Shown piece by piece: positions 31,773-39,022 of a DNA stretch of 64,000 nt. The notes below the pieces were generated by a model, which did no database searches, was not told the DNA's origin, and was given only the letters and a program-made list of their open reading frames with translations. The stretch is from NCBI RefSeq assembly GCF_900104705.1, contig NZ_LT629734.1, positions 1,736,001-1,800,000 on the forward strand. Direction: 5' to 3'. Source of the DNA: Agrococcus carbonis. Its GTDB lineage: Bacteria; Actinomycetota; Actinomycetes; Actinomycetales; Microbacteriaceae. Made by a program: the position numbers and the translations under genes. Each line of letters begins with the position of its first letter. Within the stretch, counting starts at the first letter, position 1.

Positions 31773-32555
31773 ATGCGCAGCGCACACGGAGCAGTGGTTC
31801 GGAGAGCGGTCGGTGCCCTCGGCGTCGCGGCCGTCACGAGCCTGGCGCTCGCCGGATGCATCCCGCCGCCCCCTGCGATTCCGCCGACCGGCCCGACCGC
31901 CGTGCCCTCCGGCCCGCAGCAGCCGCTGCCGTCGCAGGGCGACGCGCGGCCCGGCAGCGCCCCCTCCGTCGCGCAGTACGAGGGGCGCGTCGAGGCCGAT
32001 GGCACCGCCACGATCGAGCTCCGGATCTCGGAGCGCGCCGCGGTCGTGCTCGGCGCGACCTCGCCCGACGGCGGCGACCTGCGGATGCGGCTCGTGGGCG
32101 ACCAGGTGTCGGAGGCCGACGACGACTCGATCGGCGAGCTCGACGTCTTCTCGTTCCAGCTCACCGCGCTCGACCCCGCGCTCGATCCCGGCACCTACAC
32201 GGTCGAGCTCGAGGAGTTCGCGGGCGACGCGACCGACTTCGAGCTCGAGATCCTCACCGGCACGACGGTCGTCGCCCCCGGCGAGACCGCGGCGTTCGCC
32301 TTCGAGCCGGGCATCCCGGTCGTCGCCCTCGTGCCGCTCGCGACCGGCGACGAGCGGATCCTCGCGACCTCCGACGTCGACACGCGCATGTGGGCCTTCG
32401 TGCCCGGCGCCGACATCCGCTACGACGACGATGACAGCGGCGGCGACCTGAACCCGCTCATCGCGCTCGCCGGCGAGCAGGCGCAGGACGTCGCGGTGGT
32501 CGTCGGCGCCTACTTCAACGACGAGGCCGGGGACGCGCTGCTGAGCGTCGAGTGA
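31773..32555 (+). CDS. Lipoprotein of unknown function
   Basis: 260 residues. RRAVGALGVAAVTSLALAGCIPPPP is a lipoprotein signal with lipobox LAGC; I chose ATG 31773 because it places the signal at the N-terminus. A Pro-rich linker of about 35 residues follows. The mature domain has two similar beta-rich halves (VEADGTATIELRISERAAVVLGATSPDGGDLRMRLVGD and VAPGETAAFAFEPGIPVVALVPLATGDERILATSDVDTRMWAF), resembling bacterial pre-peptidase-like beta sandwiches. An acidic stretch (RYDDDDSGGD) could bind calcium. Confidence 0.8.
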   Translation: MRSAHGAVVRRAVGALGVAAVTSLALAGCIPPPPAIPPTGPTAVPSGPQQPLPSQGDARPGSAPSVAQYEGRVEADGTATIELRISERAAVVLGATSPDGGDLRMRLVGDQVSEADDDSIGELDVFSFQLTALDPALDPGTYTVELEEFAGDATDFELEILTGTTVVAPGETAAFAFEPGIPVVALVPLATGDERILATSDVDTRMWAFVPGADIRYDDDDSGGDLNPLIALAGEQAQDVAVVVGAYFNDEAGDALLSVE

Positions 32556-32627
32556 CCGCGCCTTCTTGAGCGGATGCTCGCACAGCCCTGAGGATCCCTC
32601 GCGTCTGCCGCCGTAGAGTCGACAGTC

Positions 32628-33161
32628 ATGACTGCGGCGTCGGGATCGGGCGGCGACGCTGCGAGCGCGAGACCCCCGCTGACGCCGCAGTCGTGGCGCG
32701 AGCTCCGCTCGGCCGGCATGGTGGCCGGCGCGATGGCGGGCATCGGCGCGACGCTCCTGCTGCCGGGCCTCCTGACGCTCGTGTCGTTCGTGCTCTTCGC
32801 GGGCTGGAAGGGCACCGAGGTCGACTACGGCCAAGCGGTGCTGCCCGTCGGGCTGCTCGCCGTCTCCGCGCTCCTCTTCGTGGGCGCGGTCTGGCTGAGC
32901 CGACGCCGGCTGCGCGCGTGGGGCGACGCGCGGCGCCGCATCACCCGCCTCGGCGTCGTGCTCGCAGCGATCGGCGGCGTGCTCGTCGACCTCGCCGTCT
33001 TCGCCGTCTCCGTCGCGCGCGAGCTCACGGGCGTCGCGATCGCCCTGACGAGCCTCGTGCCGGTCGCGGCGCTGCTCGGCATCGTCGTGGGCGCCCTCAT
33101 CGGCCGAGCCGCGTGGCTCATGCTGGCGCGCCGCCAGGCGGTGCGGCCCGCGATGCTCTGA
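32628..33161 (+). CDS. Four-helix membrane protein
   Basis: 177 residues with four hydrophobic segments, near 30-58 (GMVAGAMAGIGATLLLPGLLTLVSFVLFAGW), 72-88, 105-127 and 135-160. The segments after the second helix are Arg-rich (SRRRLRAWGDARRRITR), placing them inside. No family recognised. It follows the lipoprotein by 72 bp in the same direction and may be cotranscribed. Confidence 0.75.
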   Translation: MTAASGSGGDAASARPPLTPQSWRELRSAGMVAGAMAGIGATLLLPGLLTLVSFVLFAGWKGTEVDYGQAVLPVGLLAVSALLFVGAVWLSRRRLRAWGDARRRITRLGVVLAAIGGVLVDLAVFAVSVARELTGVAIALTSLVPVAALLGIVVGALIGRAAWLMLARRQAVRPAML

Positions 33162-33173
33162 CGCCGCCCGAGC

Positions 33174-33275
33174 CGACCGGCGCCGCCTCACGCGACCGGC
33201 GCCGCCTCCTCACGCGACCGGCGCCGCCTCCTCACGCGACGGGCGCCGCCTCCTCGCGCGACCGGGGCCGCCTCA
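33174..33275. repeat. Short tandem repeat, about 22 bp x 5
   Basis: Five consecutive variants of CGACCGGCGCCGCCTCCTCA plus CG run from 33174 to the stop codon of the following gene. The first unit is 19 bp, the next three 22 bp, the last partial and mutated. It fills the intergenic space between convergent genes. Confidence 0.7.
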
Positions 33276-34337
33276 GCCGACCGGCAGCTCCGACGCGGCC
33301 TCGACGCCGTCCATCGTCTCGGGCTCCTCGGCGATCGCCTCGACCGCCTCGGTGAGCTCCGGCTGCCGCGCCGGCCGCGGGTCGAGGTGCACGCCGGCGA
33401 TCATGCAGCGCACCGAGCCGCCCGCGAGCTCGATCGTCGGGATGTCGACCGCGACGATCTCGCACGACTCCTCGATGACCGCGACCTGCGCATCCGTCAG
33501 CGACGCCTTCGCGCGCGCCGACATCGCCATGATCGTGCGGCGGCGGCCGTCGGGCCACCGCCCGGCGAGCTCGACCGCGTTGCCCGCGAACTCGCGCACC
33601 TGGTGCTCGGTGAGCTCGACGACGGTGCGGCCGTTGACGGTGAGCCGCTCGCGCACCTCTTCGCGCCGCCGCGCATCCGGGATCATCTCGAGCGCGAAGA
33701 GCGCCACCTCGGTGCCGATCGTCGCGATGACGTTGGTGTGGTAGACCGGCACGCCTTCGGAATCGACGGCGTCGAAGACCATCGGCTCGTAGGTGAAGTC
33801 GGTGCAGAAGCGCTCGAGCACATGCGTGTCGGCGCGGTGGCTGCGGGCCAGGTAGGCGACGCGCGAGACCGGGTCGAGCACCATCGCACCCGTGCCCTCG
33901 AGGAAGATGCCGTCGGGCTCGAGCCCCGAGTAGTCGATGATCGCCTGCACCCGGTACTGCGCCTTGAGGAACTCGAGGATGTCGGCCCGCCGCTCGTGGC
34001 GGCGGTTGGATGCGTACATGGGGTAGACCGCGACGGTGCCGCCCGCGTGCGTCGAGAGCCAGTTGTTGGGGAAGACGCTGTCGGGACGCGTGTGGTCCTC
34101 GTCGTCGAAGACGTGCACCGTGACGCCCGCGTCGCGGAGCGCATGGGCGACGGCGTCCATCTCGGCGAGCGCCTTCGCCGCGGTCGTGTCGTCGCTCTGG
34201 CTCGCCGGCGCGTCGGCCTGGAAGGCGTTGTCGGCCGCGGTCGCGGGGTTCGGGCGGAACCGCTGCGCGCGGATCAGGATGACGGCATGGGGTGCGACAG
34301 CGCTCACATCGCCGAATGTAGCGACGATCGCGCGCAT
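33273..34337 (-). CDS. ctlX: Citrulline-utilisation-type hydrolase (CtlX family, amidinotransferase fold)
   Basis: 354 residues from ATG 34337. AVILIRAQRFRPNPATAADNAFQ is the CtlX N-terminal signature. DSVFPNNWLSTHAGGTVAVYPMYASNRRHERR carries the substrate-binding N-N-W and Asp; IFLEGTGAMVLDPVSRVAYLARSHRAD has the Glu and His of the beta/alpha propeller active site; VYHTNVIATIGTEVALFALEMI and IELAGGSVRCMIAGVHL supply the catalytic Cys. The fold is shared by arginine deiminase and dimethylarginine hydrolase; CtlX is implicated in arginine/citrulline breakdown. The stop lies in the last unit of the tandem repeat. Confidence 0.85.
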   Translation of the reverse strand: MRAIVATFGDVSAVAPHAVILIRAQRFRPNPATAADNAFQADAPASQSDDTTAAKALAEMDAVAHALRDAGVTVHVFDDEDHTRPDSVFPNNWLSTHAGGTVAVYPMYASNRRHERRADILEFLKAQYRVQAIIDYSGLEPDGIFLEGTGAMVLDPVSRVAYLARSHRADTHVLERFCTDFTYEPMVFDAVDSEGVPVYHTNVIATIGTEVALFALEMIPDARRREEVRERLTVNGRTVVELTEHQVREFAGNAVELAGRWPDGRRRTIMAMSARAKASLTDAQVAVIEESCEIVAVDIPTIELAGGSVRCMIAGVHLDPRPARQPELTEAVEAIAEEPETMDGVEAASELPVG

Positions 34338-34490
34338 GTTTCGGGAATCGGCGCAACGGGTCTGCGCGGGGGGTTGCCGGAGCGGCGATCCGTTGCGTCG
34401 AGGCGGGCTGGGGTCCGCCCGCCGGGCACGCTTCGACAACATCCGCCTGCCGCGACCGCGTTCCGCTACCGCGCTAGCTCCGCTGCTCGG

Positions 34491-34898
34491 TCAGCCCGGC
34501 CGCTCACCGATCTGCAGCCCGGGCTTCCGGCGGTGCACCGTGAGGTAGCGCAGCCCCGCCTCGCCGGCCGTCACCGCGCGGCGCGACCGGCGCGGCAACC
34601 AGACGACCGCGCCCGGTGCGAGCGCCACGTCGCCCTCGTCGGTCGAGAGCGTGCCCGAACCGCTCACGACGTGCCACAGCACGTCCTCGTCGGGGCCGAC
34701 GTGGCGGTCGATGGATGCGCCGGCCGGCACCGCGATCACGTTCGCGTCGAGGTGCCGCTCGGCCTCCGCGAGCCGCCACACGGCGCCTCGCTCGTCGGCG
34801 CGGTCGGCATCGGCGGCCGCCGCCGCGAGCAGCCCGGTGTCGGCCACGATCCTCGGTGCCGGGGCACTCGCGGCCCGGCCCGCCGCATCCGTCGTCAT
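34491..34898 (-). CDS. Cupin-domain protein
   Basis: 135 residues. LDANVIAVPAGASIDRHVGPDEDVLWHVVSGSGTLSTDEGDVALAPGAVVWLPRRSRRAVTAGEAGLRYLTVHRRKPG is a single double-stranded beta-helix with PAG near the start and W-x-P in place of the usual later motif. Only one metal-type His is clear, so metal binding is uncertain. It stands back-to-back with another cupin gene across 45 bp. Confidence 0.8.
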   Translation of the reverse strand: MTTDAAGRAASAPAPRIVADTGLLAAAAADADRADERGAVWRLAEAERHLDANVIAVPAGASIDRHVGPDEDVLWHVVSGSGTLSTDEGDVALAPGAVVWLPRRSRRAVTAGEAGLRYLTVHRRKPGLQIGERPG

Positions 34899-34943
34899 GC
34901 CGAGAGGCTAGGCCTTCTGCGCGCGTGCGGGCATGCTGGGGCC

Positions 34944-35273
34944 ATGGAGCTCGTGCATCTCACCCCCACCGCCGACGAGCTGCTCGCCGCCGCCCGCGAG
35001 GCGTCGAGCGGCCGAGCGGCCCGCTCGATCCGATCCGGCCGCGATGCGCGGCTGCGCCAGACGCTCATGGCGCTCACCCGCGGGCGCGGGCTCGACGACC
35101 ACGTCGCGCCCGGCGAGGCGACCCTGCAGGTGGTCGTGGGCAGCGTGCGGCTGCGCTGGGAGGAGCAGGCGCTCGACCTCGACGCCGGCGATTGGGTCGA
35201 GCTGCCCGACGCCGTCCACGCCCTCGACGCCGAGACGGATGCGGTGGTGCTGCTGACCGTGTCGGTGCGGTAG
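34944..35273 (+). CDS. Cupin-domain protein (AraC-binding-like)
   Basis: 109 residues from ATG 34944. RLRQTLMALTRGRGLDDHVAPGEATLQVVVGSVRLRWEEQALDLDAGDWVELPDAVHALDAETDAVVLLTV follows the pattern of small cupins often called LuxR- or AraC-type cupins: H-x-x-P-G-E-A-T-L-Q-V, then DW-x-x-L-P, then H-A-L. No enzymatic function is known. It faces away from the cupin at 34491-34898, sharing a 45-bp promoter region. Confidence 0.82.
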   Translation: MELVHLTPTADELLAAAREASSGRAARSIRSGRDARLRQTLMALTRGRGLDDHVAPGEATLQVVVGSVRLRWEEQALDLDAGDWVELPDAVHALDAETDAVVLLTVSVR

Positions 35274-35444
35274 CGCGGCCCTCGGGCGCGGTCGCCGACC
35301 GGCTCCCGCCGCCCCCATCCATGTGGGTGGCCGGTGCTGGGATGGAGGCGAAGCGATCGACGGGGCCGGGGCCGCGGCGGCACCCGCGAGGCGCTTCGCA
35401 GGCCGGCGACGAGAGCCGTCGCCGCGACCGAGGGAGGCATCACC

Positions 35445-35591
35445 ATGGGACGCATGCAGCGAAGCACGCGCCGGGCCGCGCAGCGCCTGTCGTGGCAGCA
35501 GCGCCAGACCGTGCGCGACGAGGCCGCGCGGCTCATCCAGCGGCAGGACGACCTGCGCGCCGAAGTGCGCGCGCACCTGCGGGCGATCTGA
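35445..35591 (+). CDS. Very small basic protein
   Basis: 48 residues, MGRMQRSTRRAAQRLSWQQR at the start, 13 Arg in total, predicted all helix, no membrane segment. GAGGGAGG lies nine bases before the ATG, a strong ribosome site. A similar small basic protein is encoded at 37962-38114. Function unknown; a nucleic-acid-binding role is possible from charge alone. Confidence 0.65.
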   Translation: MGRMQRSTRRAAQRLSWQQRQTVRDEAARLIQRQDDLRAEVRAHLRAI

Positions 35592-35690
35592 CGCGGGCGG
35601 GCGGCACCACGGGCGCGGCCGCGCGACGAGGGGCAGGTCGGCATGCGCCGACCCGCCCCGACGTGGCCCCGGAGTCGTCCGGGCAGCTGC

Positions 35691-36410
35691 TCACGCGCTC
35701 GGCGTTCCCCCGGCGCCCGTCGCGTCGCCGTCCTCCGTGCCCGTCGCCTCGCCGGTCTGGCCCGTGTAGAAGCCGTACGTCGCATCCGCCTGCCGCCGCG
35801 CCGTCGCCTCGTCGGTGCCGTTCGCGACCGAGGCGGCAGCCCACGCATCGGCAGAGCCGCGGTAGAAGGAGCGCCCCTCCCCGGTGAACGCCCACGCCTC
35901 GCCCTGCTCGGGCGTCATCGCCGTGTCGGGCGATCCCAGGTGCAGCGCGAGGCCGAGCAGCCCGCCGTCCCAGCCGACGCCCGTGGCGCCCGGGCCGAAC
36001 GTCGCCGCCAGCTCGGCGGGGAGATCGGCCTCGCGGGCCACGTGCTCGAGCTCGAGGCGCGTGCCCTCGCCCTCCGCGTGCAGCCGCACGGTGAGCCAGG
36101 TCACGCCGCCGCCGAACTCCCACGTCACGCGGTAGCTCGCGCCCTCGCCCTCCGGCGGGCGGCACTCGAGCACCTCACCGCCGGCGTTCCCCTCGAGCTG
36201 GTACCTGCCGCCGAGCTCGAGCTCTCCCGTCACCGGCATGAACCACCGCGCGATCCGCGCCGGATCGGTCACCGCATCCCACACGTCGGAGACCGGCGAC
36301 GGGTAGACCTGCTCGAGCGTCTGCACGCTCGACGCCTCGCCGTCGATCACCTCGCTGCGCACGCCGCGCGACACGGCGCCGAGCTGCCCCTGCACATCCA
36401 CCATGGTCAT
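35691..36410 (-). CDS. SRPBCC/AHSA1-domain protein
   Basis: 239 residues. TLEQVYPSPVSDVWDAVTDPARIARWFMPVTGELELGGRYQLEGNAGGEVLECRPPEGEGASYRVTWEFGGGVTWLTVRL is the AHSA1 (START-like) fold, with a long C-terminal half (VGWDGGLLGLALHLGSPD, DATYGFYTGQTGEA). These proteins bind hydrophobic ligands. The gene overlaps the upstream ArsR gene by four bases (ATGA); ArsR-SRPBCC pairs of this layout are common in actinobacteria. Confidence 0.88.
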   Translation of the reverse strand: MTMVDVQGQLGAVSRGVRSEVIDGEASSVQTLEQVYPSPVSDVWDAVTDPARIARWFMPVTGELELGGRYQLEGNAGGEVLECRPPEGEGASYRVTWEFGGGVTWLTVRLHAEGEGTRLELEHVAREADLPAELAATFGPGATGVGWDGGLLGLALHLGSPDTAMTPEQGEAWAFTGEGRSFYRGSADAWAAASVANGTDEATARRQADATYGFYTGQTGEATGTEDGDATGAGGTPSA

Positions 36411-36895
36411 TCCTCCTCGCGGGTCTCGGCGGGGCCGAAGCCCTCGCCGTCGGTGTCGTCATGCGCGGCGGATGCGTCGGCCCGAGCGGCCGCAGCATCC
36501 TCCGTCGTGCGCTCTGCCGCCCCGCCGGGTGCCGACCGGGCGTCCGCCGCGGCTCGAGCCTCCGCCTGCAGGCGCCGCTGCCGCCGGCCGCGCGCGAGCT
36601 CGGTGTCGAGCGCGGCGAGCTTGGGCATCCAGAAGCCGTCGAACGCGCTGAGCCACTCGCGGGCCTGCCGCGGACCCTCGGGGTCGACGGCGTACAGGCG
36701 GCGCTGGCCCTCGGGGCGCACGGTCGCGAAGCCCTGCTCGCGCAGCACGCGCAGGTGCTGGCTCACGGCGGGCTGGCTGATCCCGAACTCGTCGCCGATC
36801 ACGGCGGCGATGGCGCCCGCGCTCGCCTCCCCATCGGTCAGGAGCTCGAGGATGCGTCGTCGCACCGGGTCGCCGAGGACGTCGAGGGCGTGCAT
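36407..36895 (-). CDS. ArsR-family regulator
   Basis: 162 residues from ATG 36895. MHALDVLGDPVRRRILELLTDGEASAGAIAAVIGDEFGISQPAVSQHLRVLREQGFATVRPEGQRRLYAVDPEG is a complete winged helix of the SmtB/ArsR type without metal-binding Cys. The last 60 residues are Ala- and Glu-rich. It is the first gene of a two-gene operon with the SRPBCC protein. A perfect 12-bp palindrome 21 bp upstream is the likely operator. Confidence 0.9.
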   Translation of the reverse strand: MHALDVLGDPVRRRILELLTDGEASAGAIAAVIGDEFGISQPAVSQHLRVLREQGFATVRPEGQRRLYAVDPEGPRQAREWLSAFDGFWMPKLAALDTELARGRRQRRLQAEARAAADARSAPGGAAERTTEDAAAARADASAAHDDTDGEGFGPAETREEE

Positions 36896-36915
36896 GGGGC
36901 CATGGTTGCACGTGA

Positions 36916-36927
36916 ACTTATATAAGT
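36916..36927. promoter_or_regulatory. Palindromic operator of the ArsR/SRPBCC operon
   Basis: ACTTATATAAGT is a perfect 12-bp AT-rich palindrome in very GC-rich DNA, with TATAAG on the minus strand serving as a -10 box. Repressor binding would hide the promoter. Similar A/T-rich dyads are bound by ArsR repressors of this subgroup. Confidence 0.6.
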
Positions 36928-37018
36928 CAACAGTGATGCGATCGTCGAGACCCGCGGCGAGATCCGTCCGCTCGCCTGGATCTCCCAGCGGCCGCTCCCG
37001 CGGACTACGGTGGGCGGC

Positions 37019-37783
37019 ATGAGCTCCGGCCACGTGGACAACGCGCGTCTGCGCCGCGCGATCGTCGCCTTCGCCGACGATGCCAACCAGCGCACCATGA
37101 TCGACGTGCTGCGCGCCGCCCTCGTCGGCGACCTGCTGCTCGACGTGACGGGCGTCGACCTGCCCGAGGGCGCATCCGTCGACGGCGCCGAGGTGCCGCT
37201 CACGGGCGGCATCGGGCCCGACGGCAAGCCGGCGATGCTCGCCTTCACGAGCGACGACCAGGTCGCGCGCATGCACCCCGCCGGCGCGCCGCATCGCGCG
37301 GTCGCGCAGCCCGCGGGCGCCGTGCTCGAGATGGCGCAGCGCCACGGCGTCGCGTGGCTCTCGATCGATCCGGGCGACGACTCGGTCGCGATCGCGAAGA
37401 AGGACATCGCCTACGCCTTGCGGCACCCCCGCAACGACCGCCTCAGTCGGGCGATCGCCGCCGGTGAGCGCGGCGGCTCGCGAGAGGCCATCGTCGAGGC
37501 GCTCCAGGTCGACGGCCCGCTGCTGCTCGCGGGCGAGCTCGCAGAGGGGCAAGAGCGCGAGGAGCACCCGCGGCTGCGCATGACGACGCGCCCCGACGGC
37601 CGGATGTCGCTGCTCGCCTTCACGTCGGCACCCGAGATCGCCGCGCGTCACCCCGAGGACGGCGTGATCTCGACGACGACGAGCACCGTGCTCGAGCGGC
37701 TGCACCGGAGCACGCGCTTCTCGTCGCTCGTCATCAACCCCGCGGGCCCCTGGGTCGAGATCCGCCGCGACGAGCTCACCTGA
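37019..37783 (+). CDS. SseB-like protein with two repeated domains
   Basis: 254 residues. Each half contains an SseB N-terminal-like unit: DGKPAMLAFTSDDQVARMHP then VAWLSIDPGDDSVAI in the first, DGRMSLLAFTSAPEIAARHPED then FSSLVINPAGPWVEIRRDEL in the second. SseB-type domains occur in type III secretion chaperones and in many soluble actinobacterial proteins with unknown function. ATG 37019 follows GTGGGCGG. It is monocistronic and ends at a strong terminator. Confidence 0.8.
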   Translation: MSSGHVDNARLRRAIVAFADDANQRTMIDVLRAALVGDLLLDVTGVDLPEGASVDGAEVPLTGGIGPDGKPAMLAFTSDDQVARMHPAGAPHRAVAQPAGAVLEMAQRHGVAWLSIDPGDDSVAIAKKDIAYALRHPRNDRLSRAIAAGERGGSREAIVEALQVDGPLLLAGELAEGQEREEHPRLRMTTRPDGRMSLLAFTSAPEIAARHPEDGVISTTTSTVLERLHRSTRFSSLVINPAGPWVEIRRDELT

Positions 37784-37805
37784 GTTAGGGGCGCGTCTGC
37801 TTCGA

Positions 37806-37831
37806 GGGCTCCCGCCGCGCGGCGGGAGCCC
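37806..37831 (+). terminator. Terminator after the SseB-like gene
   Basis: GGGCTCCCGCC-GCGC-GGCGGGAGCCC is a perfect 11-bp stem with a 4-base loop, followed by TATCCC. Confidence 0.75.
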
Positions 37832-37864
37832 TATCCCATGCGTGGGCGCGACACGCCGAAGCAC

Positions 37865-37910
37865 TTCTTTTGAAAGAACCCTTGCGAAGCGAGCGCTTTG
37901 AAAGTAGTCT
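37865..37910 (+). promoter_or_regulatory. Promoter with two AAAG palindromes
   Basis: TTGCGA (37882-37887) and TAGTCT (37905-37910) are 17 bp apart and form a plausible promoter. It is bracketed by two related dyads: TTCTTT-TG-AAAGAA (37865-37878) and CTTT-G-AAAG (37896-37904), spaced about 28 bp centre to centre. They are likely operators for the HTH protein encoded at 38117. Confidence 0.5.
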
Positions 37911-37961
37911 TTCGGATGTCGGCAGGGAACGGCCCGCCGATTCCCACCCAGGAGGCATCCC

Positions 37962-38114
37962 ATGGCACGCAAGAGCCGCATCGCCCGCAGCGCAGACGCT
38001 GCACTGGCGATCGTCGCCGAGCGCCGCAACCGCACGCGCCTCGAGCGCGACGACCAGCAGCGCTACTACGACCGCCTGCGCGCAGAGCTCACCACGCAGC
38101 GTGGTTTGATCTGA
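37962..38114 (+). CDS. Small basic protein upstream of an ArsR-type regulator
   Basis: 50 residues, MARKSRIARSADAALAIVAE at the start and DDQQRYYDRLRAELTTQRGLI at the end; helical and Arg-rich. GGAGG is eight bases before the ATG. The stop lies two bases before the regulator's ATG, so the two are cotranslated. It resembles in size and composition the protein at 35445-35591. Function unknown. Confidence 0.7.
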   Translation: MARKSRIARSADAALAIVAERRNRTRLERDDQQRYYDRLRAELTTQRGLI

Positions 38115-38116
38115 GC

Positions 38117-38791
38117 ATGGCCGAGCAGCGAGACGCGCAGCCCAGCGGCGGCGGTGCCGACAGCCACGGCGTCGGCACCGAGGAGTTCGAGGTCGACGGC
38201 GGGCGGGGCCTCCGCACCGGCGACCCGGCGCTCCTCCGCGCGCTCGCGCATCCGCTGCGGGTCGAGATCCTCTCCGTCATCGACGAGCTGGGCGAGGCGA
38301 CGGCCACCCAGATCGCCGAGAAGGTGGGGGAGAGCCCGTCGAACTGCTCGTTCCACCTGCGCACCCTCGCCAAGGCCGGCTTCATCGAGCGCGCCGAGGC
38401 GCAGGGCACGTCGAAGCCCTGGAAGCCCGTGCACCAGAGCCGCGACCTGCGCCCCGATCCGAGCAACCCCGAGTCGATGCGCACCTCGGCGTCCGTCGCC
38501 GCGATGTACGTGCAGCACGAGGCGAACCGGATGGTCGACTTCCTGACGCGGCACGGGCTCGGGGACGAGCGGTGGCTGCCGGGGACGACGGTGAACTCTG
38601 CGGCCATCTGGGCGACGCCCGACGAGCTCGCCCAGCTCGCCGAGGACATCCACCACCTCGTCGACCGCTTCCAGGGCCGCAGCAAGGACCCGTCGAAGCG
38701 GCCCGCGGGGAGCCGCAAGGCGCACCTCTTCGCCACGCTCAACCCCGACTTCGACCTGCCCGCGACGGGCGAGGAGCCGGCGGGCGCGTAG
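38117..38791 (+). CDS. ArsR-type winged-helix regulator
   Basis: 224 residues. LRTGDPALLRALAHPLRVEILSVIDELGEATATQIAEKVGESPSNCSFHLRTLAKAGFIERAEAQGTSKPWKPV is the DNA-binding domain (about 35-108). The C-terminal part (MRTSASVAAMYVQHEANRMVDFLTRHG, TPDELAQLAEDIHHLVDRF) is the conserved effector region of HTH_20 regulators, some of which also control multidrug exporters. Downstream beyond a repeat is an MFS gene, a plausible target. Predicted self-regulation through dyads at 37865-37904. Confidence 0.88.
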   Translation: MAEQRDAQPSGGGADSHGVGTEEFEVDGGRGLRTGDPALLRALAHPLRVEILSVIDELGEATATQIAEKVGESPSNCSFHLRTLAKAGFIERAEAQGTSKPWKPVHQSRDLRPDPSNPESMRTSASVAAMYVQHEANRMVDFLTRHGLGDERWLPGTTVNSAAIWATPDELAQLAEDIHHLVDRFQGRSKDPSKRPAGSRKAHLFATLNPDFDLPATGEEPAGA

Positions 38792-38817
38792 GCGCCGCCT
38801 CCTCACCTCCATCGGGC

Positions 38818-38903
38818 GTCGAGTAGCCCCGTCAGGGGCGTATCGAGACGACGTCCGTTCCACCGAAGTGGTCTCGATACGGCGCCTGCGGCGCCTACTC
38901 GAC
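38818..38903. repeat. REP-like palindromic element
   Basis: GTCGAGTAG...CGTATCGAGAC (38818-38849) and GTCTCGATACG...CTACTCGAC (38871-38903) are long complementary arms, each containing its own small hairpin (CCCC-GTCA-GGGG and GGCGCC-TGC-GGCGCC). Partial copies with CTCGACCAGCGAG continue to about 38985. The same words recur inside the gene at 49659. Confidence 0.75.
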
Positions 38904-39022
38904 CAGCGAGGGAGCGGGCGCCGGCCGCGCCTCCTCGACCAGCGAGACAGCGGGCGCCTGCTGCGCCTCCTCGACCAACGACAGGGGCGCGACCCCACCT
39001 CCCAGGACACAGGAGTCCTCCC

